Of a stretch of 64,000 bases of DNA, positions 1 to 8,346 are shown in pieces. The first letter of the stretch is position 1; each line of letters opens with the position of its first letter. The translations under genes were made by a program, and so were the position numbers. Source of the DNA: Serratia sarumanii (GTDB lineage Bacteria; Pseudomonadota; Gammaproteobacteria; Enterobacterales; Enterobacteriaceae); assembly GCF_029962605.1 (NCBI RefSeq), contig NZ_CP124750.1, forward strand, positions 1,426,001 through 1,490,000, written 5' to 3'. Under the pieces are notes generated by a model that had not been told where the DNA came from, made no database searches, and saw nothing but the letters and a program-made list of their open reading frames with translations.

Positions 1-2
1 TG

Positions 3-236
3 TTGCTCGCCGAACGCCAGGTTGTCTGGCAGTGGCGTTACGACGGTATTCAGCCCGGCTACCCGCCGACCTGGTTTATGGCCGGAGTGATCACCCCGGC
101 GCAGATCGCCGCCATTCGCTTTGGCGATGAAGGGCAGCGCTGGCGAATGATGCCGGTAGAGCAGTTTATTCACCACCCGCAGGGCATCGGGCATCTGCGC
201 CGCCGGGTGGCGGTGTATTGGCTTCAGTCCGCCTGA
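3..236 (+). CDS. NUDIX-like hydrolase, C-terminal part (5' end outside window)
   Basis: The open frame runs in from the left edge, so only about 77 C-terminal residues are visible. The segment is rich in W, R and P, ends with HLRRRVAVYWLQSA, and resembles the tail of NUDIX-type proteins. The NUDIX box itself would lie upstream and is not seen, so the family call is tentative. The first in-window codon is TTG, but this is unlikely to be the true start. The stop overlaps the 3' end of the convergent MocR-type gene by 13 bases. Confidence 0.45.
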   Translation: MLAERQVVWQWRYDGIQPGYPPTWFMAGVITPAQIAAIRFGDEGQRWRMMPVEQFIHHPQGIGHLRRRVAVYWLQSA

Positions 237-1663
237 GGTTGCAGCACGCCGCTCGGCATCAGTGCCTGGATGGTGGCGCCGACCCGCTGCACCGCCTGTT
301 CGATCTCCGCCGTCAGCTTCGGCGCATAGTTGATGCGCAGGCAGTTGCGGTATTTGCCGGCGGCGGAAAAGATGCTGCCGACGGCGATCTGCACGCCCTG
401 CTGCTCGAGATGGCGGTTCAGCCGCAGGGTGTCGAACGCCTCGTCCAGTTCGATCCACAGCATAAAGCCGCCGCGCGGCCGGCTGACGCGGGTGCCGGCC
501 GGGAAGTGTTTCAGGATAAGGTCGGTCATGCGATCGCGGTTCTGCTGGTAGCGGGCGCGCATGCGCCGCAGGTGCTGCAGATAGTGCCCGCCGCGGATGA
601 ATTCGGCGATCGCCAGCTGCGGCTGGGTGGCGGTGGCGCCGGAGCCGATGAACTTCATGTGCAGCACCCGCTCCAGGTAGCGGCCGGGCGCGATCCAGCC
701 CACCCGCAGCCCCGGCGCCAGCGTTTTGGAAAACGAGCTGCACAGCAGCACGCGGCCGTCTTCGTCGAACGACTTGATGGTGCGCGGCCGCGGGTAGTGA
801 TAGGCGATGTCGCCGTAGACGTCGTCCTCGATGATCGCCGCGTCGTGGCGCTGCGCCAGCGTCAGCAACCGCTGTTTGTGGGCGTCGGGCATGATGTAGC
901 CCAGCGGATTGTTGCAGTTGGGCGTCAGCAGAATCGCTTTGATCGGCCACTGTTCCAGCGCCATCTCCAGCGCCGCCAGGCTGACGCCGGTGAGCGGATC
1001 GGTGGGGATTTCCAGCGCCTTGATGCCCAGGCCCTTCAGCGTCTGCATGGTGCCGTGGAAGCAGGGCGAATCGACCGCCACGATGTCGCCGGGTTGGCAA
1101 ACGGCGCGCAGCCCGGCGGAGATCGCCTCCTGGCAGCCGGTGGTGATCAGCAACTGATCGGGGCCGATTTGGCAGCCGGAATCCAGCAGCAGGCGGGCGA
1201 CCTGCTCGCGCAGCGCGGCCACGCCCTGAATGCTGTCGTAATACAGGCTGCGCAGATCGCCGTGGCGGGCGGCGTTGCGCAGGGCGACGATCAGCGGTTT
1301 CATCGTCGGCTCGGCGATATCCGGCATGCCGCGCCCCAGCTGGATCAGGCCCTCGCGCGGCCGGCTGCGCACCAGCTCCAGCACCTGCTCCCATTGCGAA
1401 ATGTCCACCGGCCGCTGCACCGGCGCCGTCATGGCGGGCAGCTCGGCCTGCGCGCGCCGCGTATGCACGAAGTAGCCCGACTTCGGCCGCGCCTCCACCA
1501 GGCGCTGTTCTTCCAGCAGCCGGTAGGCTTGCTGCACCGTGCTGATGCTGACGCCGTGCTCCTGGCTCAGCGCGCGCACCGAAGGCAGGCGATGGCCGGC
1601 GGGATACAGCCCTTGCTGAATGCGTTGGCTGAGAATGGCGGCCAGAGTGGCGTAGCGTGTCAT
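224..1663 (-). CDS. MocR-type PLP-dependent regulator (GntR HTH fused to aminotransferase fold)
   Basis: This 479-aa protein has an N-terminal GntR winged helix (about residues 1-70, with LPSVRALSQEHGVS and STVQQAYRLLEEQ) followed by a class I/II aminotransferase fold. PLP-site landmarks are the NNPLG motif near 251, EDDVYGDI near 280 and the Schiff-base lysine in SSFSKTLAPGLRVGW (about K313). MocR/YdcR proteins are PLP-sensing regulators, often of vitamin B6 or amino acid metabolism; the target here is unknown. AGAGG precedes the ATG. The DUF1127 gene lies divergently 180 bp away and could be a target only by proximity. Confidence 0.9.
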   Translation of the reverse strand: MTRYATLAAILSQRIQQGLYPAGHRLPSVRALSQEHGVSISTVQQAYRLLEEQRLVEARPKSGYFVHTRRAQAELPAMTAPVQRPVDISQWEQVLELVRSRPREGLIQLGRGMPDIAEPTMKPLIVALRNAARHGDLRSLYYDSIQGVAALREQVARLLLDSGCQIGPDQLLITTGCQEAISAGLRAVCQPGDIVAVDSPCFHGTMQTLKGLGIKALEIPTDPLTGVSLAALEMALEQWPIKAILLTPNCNNPLGYIMPDAHKQRLLTLAQRHDAAIIEDDVYGDIAYHYPRPRTIKSFDEDGRVLLCSSFSKTLAPGLRVGWIAPGRYLERVLHMKFIGSGATATQPQLAIAEFIRGGHYLQHLRRMRARYQQNRDRMTDLILKHFPAGTRVSRPRGGFMLWIELDEAFDTLRLNRHLEQQGVQIAVGSIFSAAGKYRNCLRINYAPKLTAEIEQAVQRVGATIQALMPSGVLQPQAD

Positions 1664-1843
1664 ACAGAGGCCTCTTATCGGGATGCAGGATTAAAAAACC
1701 GGTACAGATGCTTTCAAAGTAAACCATTCAGCGGTTTTTTTGGCGCAGCTGTATGAAAAAAATAGCGCCAGCGTGAATCTGTATTGTTTTTCTCCCGGCG
1801 AGCATGATGACTGCAACGCAAAAACAGCAGGGAGAATAACAAC

Positions 1844-2026
1844 ATGGCACTGTTTGATGGCATGACGACGTGGCGACGGGTAGGCTGGTCACGCTGGCGT
1901 TGGTATTTGTTGCGCCGCAGTACGCGCAGAGAGTTACTGCTGCTGAACGACAGGCAATTGGCGGATATCGGCCTGACGCGGGCGGATGCGCGGCGCGAAG
2001 GCGATAAACCGTTCTGGAGAGGGTAA
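1844..2026 (+). CDS. DUF1127 small protein
   Basis: This 60-aa basic protein has the DUF1127 (YjiS-like) core: LLLLNDRQLADIGLTRADAR, with the typical L-x-D-I-G-L and R-x-D spacing. GGGAG lies 9 bases before the ATG. Members are small arginine-rich proteins; in other bacteria some affect RNA metabolism and phosphate or carbon responses. No role is shown here. It ends 9 bp before the GST gene, so the two are probably co-transcribed. Confidence 0.85.
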   Translation: MALFDGMTTWRRVGWSRWRWYLLRRSTRRELLLLNDRQLADIGLTRADARREGDKPFWRG

Positions 2027-2035
2027 GGAAAGCGA

Positions 2036-2659
2036 ATGCTGAAATTATTGGGCAAAGCCTCATCGATCAACGTGCGCAAGGTATTGTGGACCTGCCAGGA
2101 GCTGGGGTTGCCGCTGGCGCGGGAGGACTGGGGCAGCGGCTTTCGCTCCACGCAGGAGCCGGCGTTTCTGGCACTGAATCCCAACGGCCTGGTGCCGGTG
2201 CTGATCGACGGCGAGCGGGTGCTGTGGGAGTCGAACACCATCTGCCGCTACCTGGCCGGACGGGAAGGGCGCCGCGATCTGCTGCCGCAGGAACCCGGCG
2301 CGCGCGCGGCGGTGGAGATGTGGATGGACTGGCAGGCCACCGATCTGAACGGCGCCTGGCGCTATGTGTTCATGTCGCGGGTGCGCGGGCATGCGGATTA
2401 TCAGGATGCCGCCAGCCTGGCCGCCGCCGAGCGTGAGTGGAATAGGCTGATGGGGCTGCTGGACAAGCATTTGGCGCAGCACGGCCCTTATACCGCCGGC
2501 GCGGCCTTCACGCTGGCGGACGTGGTGCTGGGGCTGTCGCTGAATCGCTGGCTGATGACGCCGTTCGAGCGGCCGAATTATGCGGCGCTGGCGGCCTATC
2601 AGCAGCGCCTGCTGCAACGCCCTGGCTACGTGCAGCATGGCGCCAACGGTTTACCTTGA
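2036..2659 (+). CDS. Glutathione S-transferase family protein (GstB-like)
   Basis: The 207-aa protein has an N-terminal thioredoxin-like GSH-binding domain (residues 1-80) with NPNGLVPVL (cis-Pro loop) and WESNTICRYLA, and an all-helical C-terminal domain with FTLADVVLGL, the N-capping motif region. Overall it resembles E. coli GstB, a cytosolic glutathione conjugating or dehalogenating enzyme. The substrate cannot be inferred. GGAAAGCGA precedes the ATG. A hairpin terminator follows 30 bp after the stop. Confidence 0.88.
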   Translation: MLKLLGKASSINVRKVLWTCQELGLPLAREDWGSGFRSTQEPAFLALNPNGLVPVLIDGERVLWESNTICRYLAGREGRRDLLPQEPGARAAVEMWMDWQATDLNGAWRYVFMSRVRGHADYQDAASLAAAEREWNRLMGLLDKHLAQHGPYTAGAAFTLADVVLGLSLNRWLMTPFERPNYAALAAYQQRLLQRPGYVQHGANGLP

Positions 2660-2688
2660 TATGAAATAAACGGTTCATTTTATCTCGT

Positions 2689-2718
2689 CCGGATACGGCA
2701 AGCCGTATCCGGGCTTTC
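2689..2718 (+). terminator. Hairpin terminator after the GST gene
   Basis: The 11-bp arms CCGGATACGGC and GCCGTATCCGG are separated by AA, then GGCTTTCCC follows. The stem is strong but the T-tract is short. Confidence 0.6.
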
Positions 2719-2886
2719 CCGTTGCATCATCCCGTCAATGTTTCATGAACGGCATCACGAATGTGAACTTTATTTTCCTTTTTTCTTGTTGTTGAAATTT
2801 AAATTCCATATAAACCTGTTATCAGCCGGCGCGTTTCATTGAGCGGCGCCTGGTTCTACACAGGATTTCGATCACGGGAGAAAATG

Positions 2887-4017
2887 ATGAAACAGGTACG
2901 CGTTGGGTTAATCGGCACCGGCTATATCGGGCGTTGTCACGCCATCGCCTATGCGCAGGCCGCCACGGTCTTTCCTCTGAAAGGGGAGCTGGTGCTGGAG
3001 ATGCTGGCGGAAGTGACGCCCGAGCTGGCGGCGCAGCGCGCCACCGAGTTCGGCTTTGCGCGCTCGACCGGCGATTGGCGGCAGCTGGTGGCCGATCCGG
3101 CGATCGACGTGGTGGACATCTGCGCGCCCAACTTCTTGCACAAAGAGATGGCGCTGGAGGCGATCCGCCACGGCAAGCACGTGTATTCGGAAAAGCCGCT
3201 GGCGCTGGACGCCGCCGACGCGGCGGAGATGGTGCAGGCCGCCCGCGCCAAGGGCGTGAAAACGCTGGTCGGTTTCAACTACATGAAGAACCCGACCAGC
3301 CAGCTGGCGCGCGAGATCATCGCCAACGGTGAAATCGGCGAGGTGGTGCATTTTTACGGCACCCACAATGAGGATTATCTGGCCGACCCGCGCACGCCGC
3401 TCGACTGGCACTGCCGCCGCGCCAGCGCCGGGCTGGGCGCGCTGGGGGATCTGGCGGCGCACATCGTCAACATGGCGCACTACCTGGTGGGCGACATCGT
3501 GGCGGTCTGTGGCGATATGCAAACGGTGATCAAACAGCGCCCGGACCCGCAAGACCCGGCGCGCCTGTTGCCGGTGGAAAACGAAGATCAGGCCGGCGCG
3601 CTGCTGCGCTTCGCCGGCGGGGCGATGGGCACTATCGAAACCTCGCGCATTGCCTGCGGGCGCAAGATGGGGCTGACCTATGTGGTCACCGGCACCAAGG
3701 GCACGCTGAGCTATACCCAGGAGCGGATGGCGGAGCTGAAGCTGTATCGGCACGATGAGCCGGCGGAGCGGCAGGGGTTCAAAACGCTGCTGGTAGGGCC
3801 GAAGCACCCGGACTACGCGGCGTTCTGCATCAGCGCCGGGCACGGCATCGGCTTTAACGATCAGAAGACGGTGGAGATCCGCGATCTGGTCAACGGCATC
3901 GCCGCGGGCGATCGCATGTGGCCGGACTTTGAAGAAGGCTGGAAGGTGTCTTGCGTGCTGGATGCGATAGCCGCCTCCGCCGAGCAGCGGCGCTGGCTGG
4001 AGATTAACCGCGATTGA
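2887..4017 (+). CDS. Gfo/Idh/MocA family NAD(P)-dependent oxidoreductase
   Basis: The 376-aa protein has an N-terminal Rossmann fold (VRVGLIGTGYIGRCHA, residues 4-19), the family EKP motif (YSEKPLAL, K about 103) and a C-terminal alpha/beta substrate domain. Family members oxidise or reduce sugars, inositols and related compounds; the substrate is unknown. GGGAG sits 6 bases before the ATG at 2887, and an adjacent ATG at 2884 is possible. It stands alone between two hairpins, with no sugar transporter beside it to hint at the substrate. Confidence 0.88.
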   Translation: MKQVRVGLIGTGYIGRCHAIAYAQAATVFPLKGELVLEMLAEVTPELAAQRATEFGFARSTGDWRQLVADPAIDVVDICAPNFLHKEMALEAIRHGKHVYSEKPLALDAADAAEMVQAARAKGVKTLVGFNYMKNPTSQLAREIIANGEIGEVVHFYGTHNEDYLADPRTPLDWHCRRASAGLGALGDLAAHIVNMAHYLVGDIVAVCGDMQTVIKQRPDPQDPARLLPVENEDQAGALLRFAGGAMGTIETSRIACGRKMGLTYVVTGTKGTLSYTQERMAELKLYRHDEPAERQGFKTLLVGPKHPDYAAFCISAGHGIGFNDQKTVEIRDLVNGIAAGDRMWPDFEEGWKVSCVLDAIAASAEQRRWLEINRD

Positions 4018-4023
4018 AAATGA

Positions 4024-4058
4024 AATGGCGCTCTCCCGTGGGCAGCGCCATTAATTTG
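4024..4058 (+). terminator. Hairpin terminator after the oxidoreductase
   Basis: The arms AATGGCGCT and AGCGCCATT form a 9-bp stem with an 11-base loop, followed by AATTTGTTG. It lies 6 bp past the oxidoreductase stop and ahead of the convergent amidohydrolase end. Confidence 0.55.
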
Positions 4059-4119
4059 TTGTGTTGATAGCTTAATATCTTATTAAGCTAGTTACATAAT
4101 AAGTTGTTTGCCTGGCAAC

Positions 4120-5991
4120 TTAGAACGAGAAGCACGAACAGCCGAACGCGCCCCAGAAGGCGTTTTCATCCGACACCGGGATGCTGGAGCGGCGCGCGAT
4201 GTCATGCTGGTGCGCGTGTACGCCGCACGGGCCGCAGCATTGGTGCGCCTGGCTCAGCACGCCGACTTTGGCCGCCGCCGACGGCGGCGCGGAACGGTAG
4301 TGGCCCGGCACCTGGGTGACCGGCGACCACTCCGGCAGCACCGGCAGCGGCGGCGGCGCCAGCGGCGAGAAGCTGCCGGCGGCGTAGACCACCTTGCCGT
4401 CCACCACCGTCATTACCGACTCAATGCCTTTGATCTGCTCTTCCGGCACGCTGAAATAGTCCTGCGACAGCACCGCCACATCCGCCAGCTGGCCGACCTT
4501 GATCTGGCCTTTCTTGCCCTGCTCGGTGGAGAACCAGGCGCTGCCTTGCGTCCACAGCATCAGCGCCGTTTCGCGATCCAGCCGCGCGCTGTCGTCGTAC
4601 ATCGCCATGCCGCCGACGGTGCGGCCGGAGACCAGCCAGTACAGCGCTGTCCACGGGTTGTAGCTGGCGACGCGGGTGGCGTCGGTGCCCAGCCCGACCG
4701 GCAGCTCGGCCGCCAGCATTTTCGCCACCGGCGGCGTATGTTTGGTGGCTTCGATGCCGTAGCGCTCGGCGAAATATTCGCCCTGGAATGCCATGCGGTG
4801 CTGCACCGCAATGCCGCCGCCCAATGCCTTGACCCGTTCGATATTGCGTTCGGTAATGGTTTCGGCGTGGTCAAACAGCCAGTGCAGCCCGTTGAACGGA
4901 ATGTCGCGGTTCACCTTCTCGAACACGTCCAGCATGCGGCTGATGGATTCGTCATAGGTGGCGTGCAGGCGGAACGGCCAGCGGTGCTCGACCAGATGGC
5001 GCACCACCCGCTCCAGCTCGTCCTCGGTGCCCGGCGGCAGATCCGGGCGCGGCTGCAGGAAGTCTTCGAAGTCGGCGGCGGAGAACACCAGCATCTCGCC
5101 GGCGCCGTTGTGGCGATAAAAGTCGGTGCCCTGGCCCGGCTTGAGCATGTCGGTCCACAGCTCGAAGTCTTCCAGCTCCTGCTTCGGCCGCTGGGTGAAC
5201 AGGTTATAGGCGATGCGAATGGTCAGCTGCTTTTTCTCGTGCAGCTCGGCGATCACCTGATAATCCTCCGGGTAGTTCTGGAAGCCGCCGCCGGCGTCGA
5301 TGGCGCTGGTGAGGCCCAGACGGTTCAGCTCGCGCATAAACTGGCGGGTGGAGTTGACCTGCTGCTCCAGCGGCAGCTTCGGTCCTTTCGCCAGCGTGGC
5401 GTACAGGATCATGGCGTTGGGCTTGGCGATCAGCATGCCGGTCGGGTTGCCGTTGGCGTCGCGCTGGATCTCGCCGCCCGGCGGGTTCGGCGTGTCTTTG
5501 GTGTAGCCGACCACCTTCAGCGCCGCGCGGTTGAGCAGCGCGCGATCGTAGAGGTGCAGAATGAACACCGGCGTGTCCGGCGCCGCCTGGTTGATTTCGT
5601 CGAGCGTCGGCATGCGGCGCTCGGCGAACTGGAATTCGGTCCAACCGCCGACCACCCGCACCCATTGCGGGCTCGGTGTGCGCAGCGCCTGTTCTTTCAA
5701 CATGCGCAGCGCGTCGGCCAGCGAAGGCACGCCTTCCCAGCGCAGCTCCAGGTTATAGTTCAGGCCGCCGCGGATCAGGTGCAGGTGCGAGTCGTTCAGG
5801 CCCGGAATGGCGGTGTGGCCGTGCAGGTCGATCACCTGGGTTTCCGGCCCGGCGTGCTGCATGACTTCGCTTTCGCTGCCGACCGCCAGAAATTTGCCGT
5901 CGCGGATGGCGACCGCCTGTGCGGTGGGATTTTGGCGATCGACAGTGTGAAACTTGCCGTTGGTGATGATCAATGAAGCGTGGTGGTTCAT
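4120..5991 (-). CDS. YtcJ-like amidohydrolase with cysteine-rich C-terminal tail
   Basis: The 623-aa metal-dependent hydrolase belongs to the YtcJ / N-substituted formamide deformylase group. The metal-binding NDSHLHL (H69, H71) follows HGHTAIPG, and conserved HLYDRALLNR and GLGTDATRVASYNPW segments are present. The body ends near residue 570. A tail then carries CCGPCG and several His residues and finishes ...WGAFGCSCFSF at the very C terminus, which the catalytic core would not need. GAGAATGTT precedes the ATG. It is the third gene of an apparent operon with the ABM-domain and YcaC-like genes. The substrate is unknown; a formamide, amide or cyclic-imide compound would fit the family. Confidence 0.88.
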   Translation of the reverse strand: MNHHASLIITNGKFHTVDRQNPTAQAVAIRDGKFLAVGSESEVMQHAGPETQVIDLHGHTAIPGLNDSHLHLIRGGLNYNLELRWEGVPSLADALRMLKEQALRTPSPQWVRVVGGWTEFQFAERRMPTLDEINQAAPDTPVFILHLYDRALLNRAALKVVGYTKDTPNPPGGEIQRDANGNPTGMLIAKPNAMILYATLAKGPKLPLEQQVNSTRQFMRELNRLGLTSAIDAGGGFQNYPEDYQVIAELHEKKQLTIRIAYNLFTQRPKQELEDFELWTDMLKPGQGTDFYRHNGAGEMLVFSAADFEDFLQPRPDLPPGTEDELERVVRHLVEHRWPFRLHATYDESISRMLDVFEKVNRDIPFNGLHWLFDHAETITERNIERVKALGGGIAVQHRMAFQGEYFAERYGIEATKHTPPVAKMLAAELPVGLGTDATRVASYNPWTALYWLVSGRTVGGMAMYDDSARLDRETALMLWTQGSAWFSTEQGKKGQIKVGQLADVAVLSQDYFSVPEEQIKGIESVMTVVDGKVVYAAGSFSPLAPPPLPVLPEWSPVTQVPGHYRSAPPSAAAKVGVLSQAHQCCGPCGVHAHQHDIARRSSIPVSDENAFWGAFGCSCFSF

Positions 5992-6012
5992 AACATTCTC
6001 CCGGCGAACCGC

Positions 6013-6558
6013 CTAGCGGCGGGTCAGCCATTGATGAAAAACGCGGGTCACGATAGGCATCCACAGGTACACCACCAGGGCGACCACGGTGGCGTCATTG
6101 AGAAAATGGCCGAGCAGCGTGCCGTTCAGCTGCGGCAGCGCCAGCCCCCAAAACCAGGGCATCAGATTGGTGGAAGGGAAGATCACCAGCAGGGTGATGA
6201 TGAACTGCTTCCACTGGGGCGGCTGGCGCACGCCGGGGCTGGGCGGGGTAAACCAGAACTCCGCGCCGGGGCGGATCTCGATATGGTCGCTCTCCAGCAA
6301 CAGCGGGGTGACTTCTTCGATGTATTGCTTGCGCAGCGGCGAGTGGATCCAGCGGTACAGATTGTCGAGGTTGTCGAAGCGGACCAGCACCGTATAGGCC
6401 TGCTCGTCGCCGGAAGGGCGAATCACGTTGACGCCCAAATGGCCGGTGAAGCCCGCGGCGTCGGGCATGATGCGGTTCAGCCAGGCCTCATAGGCCTGCT
6501 CGTTCCCCGGCGCCAAACGGTGGGTGATCACCAGCGTGACATGCTGCGGATGGGCCAT
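6013..6558 (-). CDS. ABM-domain (antibiotic biosynthesis monooxygenase) protein with C-terminal membrane segments
   Basis: The 181-aa protein has an N-terminal dimeric alpha/beta-barrel ABM domain (VTLVITHRLAPGNEQAYEAW, later YTVLVRFDNLDNLYRWIHS) covering about residues 5-100. Two hydrophobic membrane helices follow (FIITLLVIFPSTNLMPWFW and VVALVVYLWMPIVTRVFH). AGGAG lies 8 bases before the chosen ATG; a longer frame would add 14 residues but has no better ribosome site. ABM domains act as small oxygenases or binding modules, and membrane-anchored versions are poorly characterised. It is the middle gene of the three-gene operon. Confidence 0.82.
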   Translation of the reverse strand: MAHPQHVTLVITHRLAPGNEQAYEAWLNRIMPDAAGFTGHLGVNVIRPSGDEQAYTVLVRFDNLDNLYRWIHSPLRKQYIEEVTPLLLESDHIEIRPGAEFWFTPPSPGVRQPPQWKQFIITLLVIFPSTNLMPWFWGLALPQLNGTLLGHFLNDATVVALVVYLWMPIVTRVFHQWLTRR

Positions 6559-6578
6559 AAAACCGACTCCTGAAAATA

Positions 6579-6597
6579 CCCCGGCGCGGAGCCGGGG
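6579..6597 (-). other. Intercistronic hairpin between the YcaC-like and ABM genes
   Basis: The inverted repeat CCCCGGC / GCCGGGG with a 5-base loop lies in the 48-bp gap. There is no T-tract, so it is more likely an mRNA-stability or attenuating hairpin than a full terminator. Confidence 0.5.
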
Positions 6598-6606
6598 CAA
6601 GGGGAA

Positions 6607-7251
6607 TTATTTCAGCGTGCGGGCCGGTGCGTGGTGCACCATGGTGTAAGCGTAGTCGACGCCCATGCCGTACGCGCCGCTGTGTTCGCGCACCAGCGCC
6701 ATCACCGCGTCGTAGGTGTCTTTGCGCGCCCAGTCGCGCTGGTACTCCAGCAGCACCTGCTGCCAGGTCACCGGCACGGCGCCGGCCTGCACCATGCGAT
6801 CGATCGAACGCTCGTGCGCATCGACGGAGGTGCCGCCGGAGGTGTCGGTCACCACATACACTTCATAGCCGGCTTCCAGCGCCATCAGCGCCGGGAAGGT
6901 CAGGCACACTTCGGTCCACAGCGCGGAGATCACCAGCTTTTTGCGGCCGGTGGCTTCCACGGCTTTAACGAAGGCCGCGTCTTCCCAGGAGTTCATCGAG
7001 GTGCGTTCAATCGGGGTGATTTCCGGGTGTACCGCCAGCAGTTCCGGCCAGATATAGCCGCTGAAGCTTTCGGTTTCTACCGAGGTGAAAAGGGTTGGCA
7101 CGTTGAAAATCTTGCCCGCCTTCGCCAAACCAACAACGTTGTTTTTCAGTTGCTGACGATCAATATTAGCCACGCCGAAGGCCATTTGCGGTTGATGGTC
7201 GATAAAAATCAGTGCGGAGTTGTCTTTATCAAGCAGTTGAAACTTGGACAT
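6607..7251 (-). CDS. YcaC-like isochorismatase-family hydrolase
   Basis: The 214-aa cysteine hydrolase resembles E. coli YcaC. It has the Asp in IFIDHQPQ (D18) and the nucleophile cysteine in LWTEVCLTFPAL (C116), followed by a conserved VVTDTSGGT segment. Family members cleave C-N or ester bonds; the substrates of YcaC-type members are mostly unknown. The gene leads the minus-strand operon and is divergent, across 140 bp, from a YhaJ-like LysR gene, its likely regulator. Confidence 0.87.
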   Translation of the reverse strand: MSKFQLLDKDNSALIFIDHQPQMAFGVANIDRQQLKNNVVGLAKAGKIFNVPTLFTSVETESFSGYIWPELLAVHPEITPIERTSMNSWEDAAFVKAVEATGRKKLVISALWTEVCLTFPALMALEAGYEVYVVTDTSGGTSVDAHERSIDRMVQAGAVPVTWQQVLLEYQRDWARKDTYDAVMALVREHSGAYGMGVDYAYTMVHHAPARTLK

Positions 7252-7391
7252 AATTTACCTTCCCAGTGATATTTCGGTTGAACATCTGATGAGTGTAACG
7301 CCGATAAAACGCATGGTAGGCAGAGGGCGATTTCAAAGATACCGCAGAATTTTTGCCGACTTGTTGAGTTTTTTTATACACGGGAGAAAGC

Positions 7392-8303
7392 ATGAGATTA
7401 AACCTGGAAGCGCTGCTGATTTTGGACGCGCTGGACCGGCACGGATCTTTCGCCGCCGCGGCCGCCGCACTGTTTAAAACCCCTTCGGCACTCAGCTATA
7501 TGGTGCAAAAGCTGGAAAACGATCTCGACATCACCCTGCTGGACCGCTCCGGCCACCGGGCGAAGTTCACCGATACCGGCAAGCTGATGCTGGAAAAAGG
7601 GCGGGTGTTGCTGCGGGCGGCGCAGGATCTGGAGCAGCAGGCGCGCTACGTGGAGAACGGCTGGGAAAGCGAGATCACGCTCGGGATCGATGCCTCCTTC
7701 CCGTTTGCCCGCCTGTTGCCGCTGATCGACGAGTTCTATCGGCAGCATCATCATACCCGGCTGCGTTTCAGCCACGAGGTGCTGGCCGGCTCCTGGGAAT
7801 CGCTGGTTTACGGCTGCGCCGACATTATCATCGGCGCCATCTGCGAGCCGCCGTCGCGGGTGGGTTATGCGTTCAGCCGGCTGGGGCAGTTGGATTACGT
7901 GTTCGCCGTCGCGCCACAGCATCCGCTGGCGGCGCTGCCGGAACCGTTGCCGAAAGATGAGATCCGTCAGCACCGGGCGGTGGTGGTGCGCGATACCTCG
8001 CGGGTCAACGCGCCGCAGAGCCTGAACCTGCTGGAAGAACAGGATACGCTGACGGTCTTCGGCTTCGACGCCAAGCTGCAGGCGCAGTTGGCCGGGCTGG
8101 GCTGCGGCTATCTACCGCGTTCTCTGGCGGAACCTTACCTGAACAGCGGCGAACTGGTGGCGAAACGCGTTGAATCTGAGCGCTGCAGCGACGTTGCCTA
8201 TTTCGGCTGGCGGGAAAGCGCCAGCGGTCTGGCAGCCAAGTGGTGGCGCGAGCGGCTGCAGCGTTACGCGGATGACGGCGAGGCTTACCCGGCGGCGCAG
8301 TGA
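7392..8303 (+). CDS. LysR-family regulator, YhaJ-like
   Basis: The 303-aa protein has an N-terminal winged HTH (LDALDRHGSFAAAAAALFKTPSALSYMVQKLENDL) and a periplasmic-binding-like effector domain. The HTH matches E. coli YhaJ closely (ALSY-MQKLE, LDRSGHRAKFT). GGGAGAAAGC precedes the ATG. Its position, divergent from the ycaC-like/ABM/amidohydrolase operon, suggests it controls that operon in response to a small aromatic or related ligand. The ligand is not known. Confidence 0.87.
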   Translation: MRLNLEALLILDALDRHGSFAAAAAALFKTPSALSYMVQKLENDLDITLLDRSGHRAKFTDTGKLMLEKGRVLLRAAQDLEQQARYVENGWESEITLGIDASFPFARLLPLIDEFYRQHHHTRLRFSHEVLAGSWESLVYGCADIIIGAICEPPSRVGYAFSRLGQLDYVFAVAPQHPLAALPEPLPKDEIRQHRAVVVRDTSRVNAPQSLNLLEEQDTLTVFGFDAKLQAQLAGLGCGYLPRSLAEPYLNSGELVAKRVESERCSDVAYFGWRESASGLAAKWWRERLQRYADDGEAYPAAQ

Positions 8304-8346
8304 TCGCCGTCATATAAGGATTAACAACCCAATAAGGATATAGGGA

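Noticed and set aside
218..1756. Long plus-strand frame opposite the MocR-type gene
   Set aside because: It is the GC-rich antisense shadow of a clearly conserved gene. It is rich in Arg, Gln, His and Ala without domain features.
4108..5976. 622-residue frame opposite the amidohydrolase
   Set aside because: Antisense shadow; the minus strand has clear catalytic motifs and a ribosome site.
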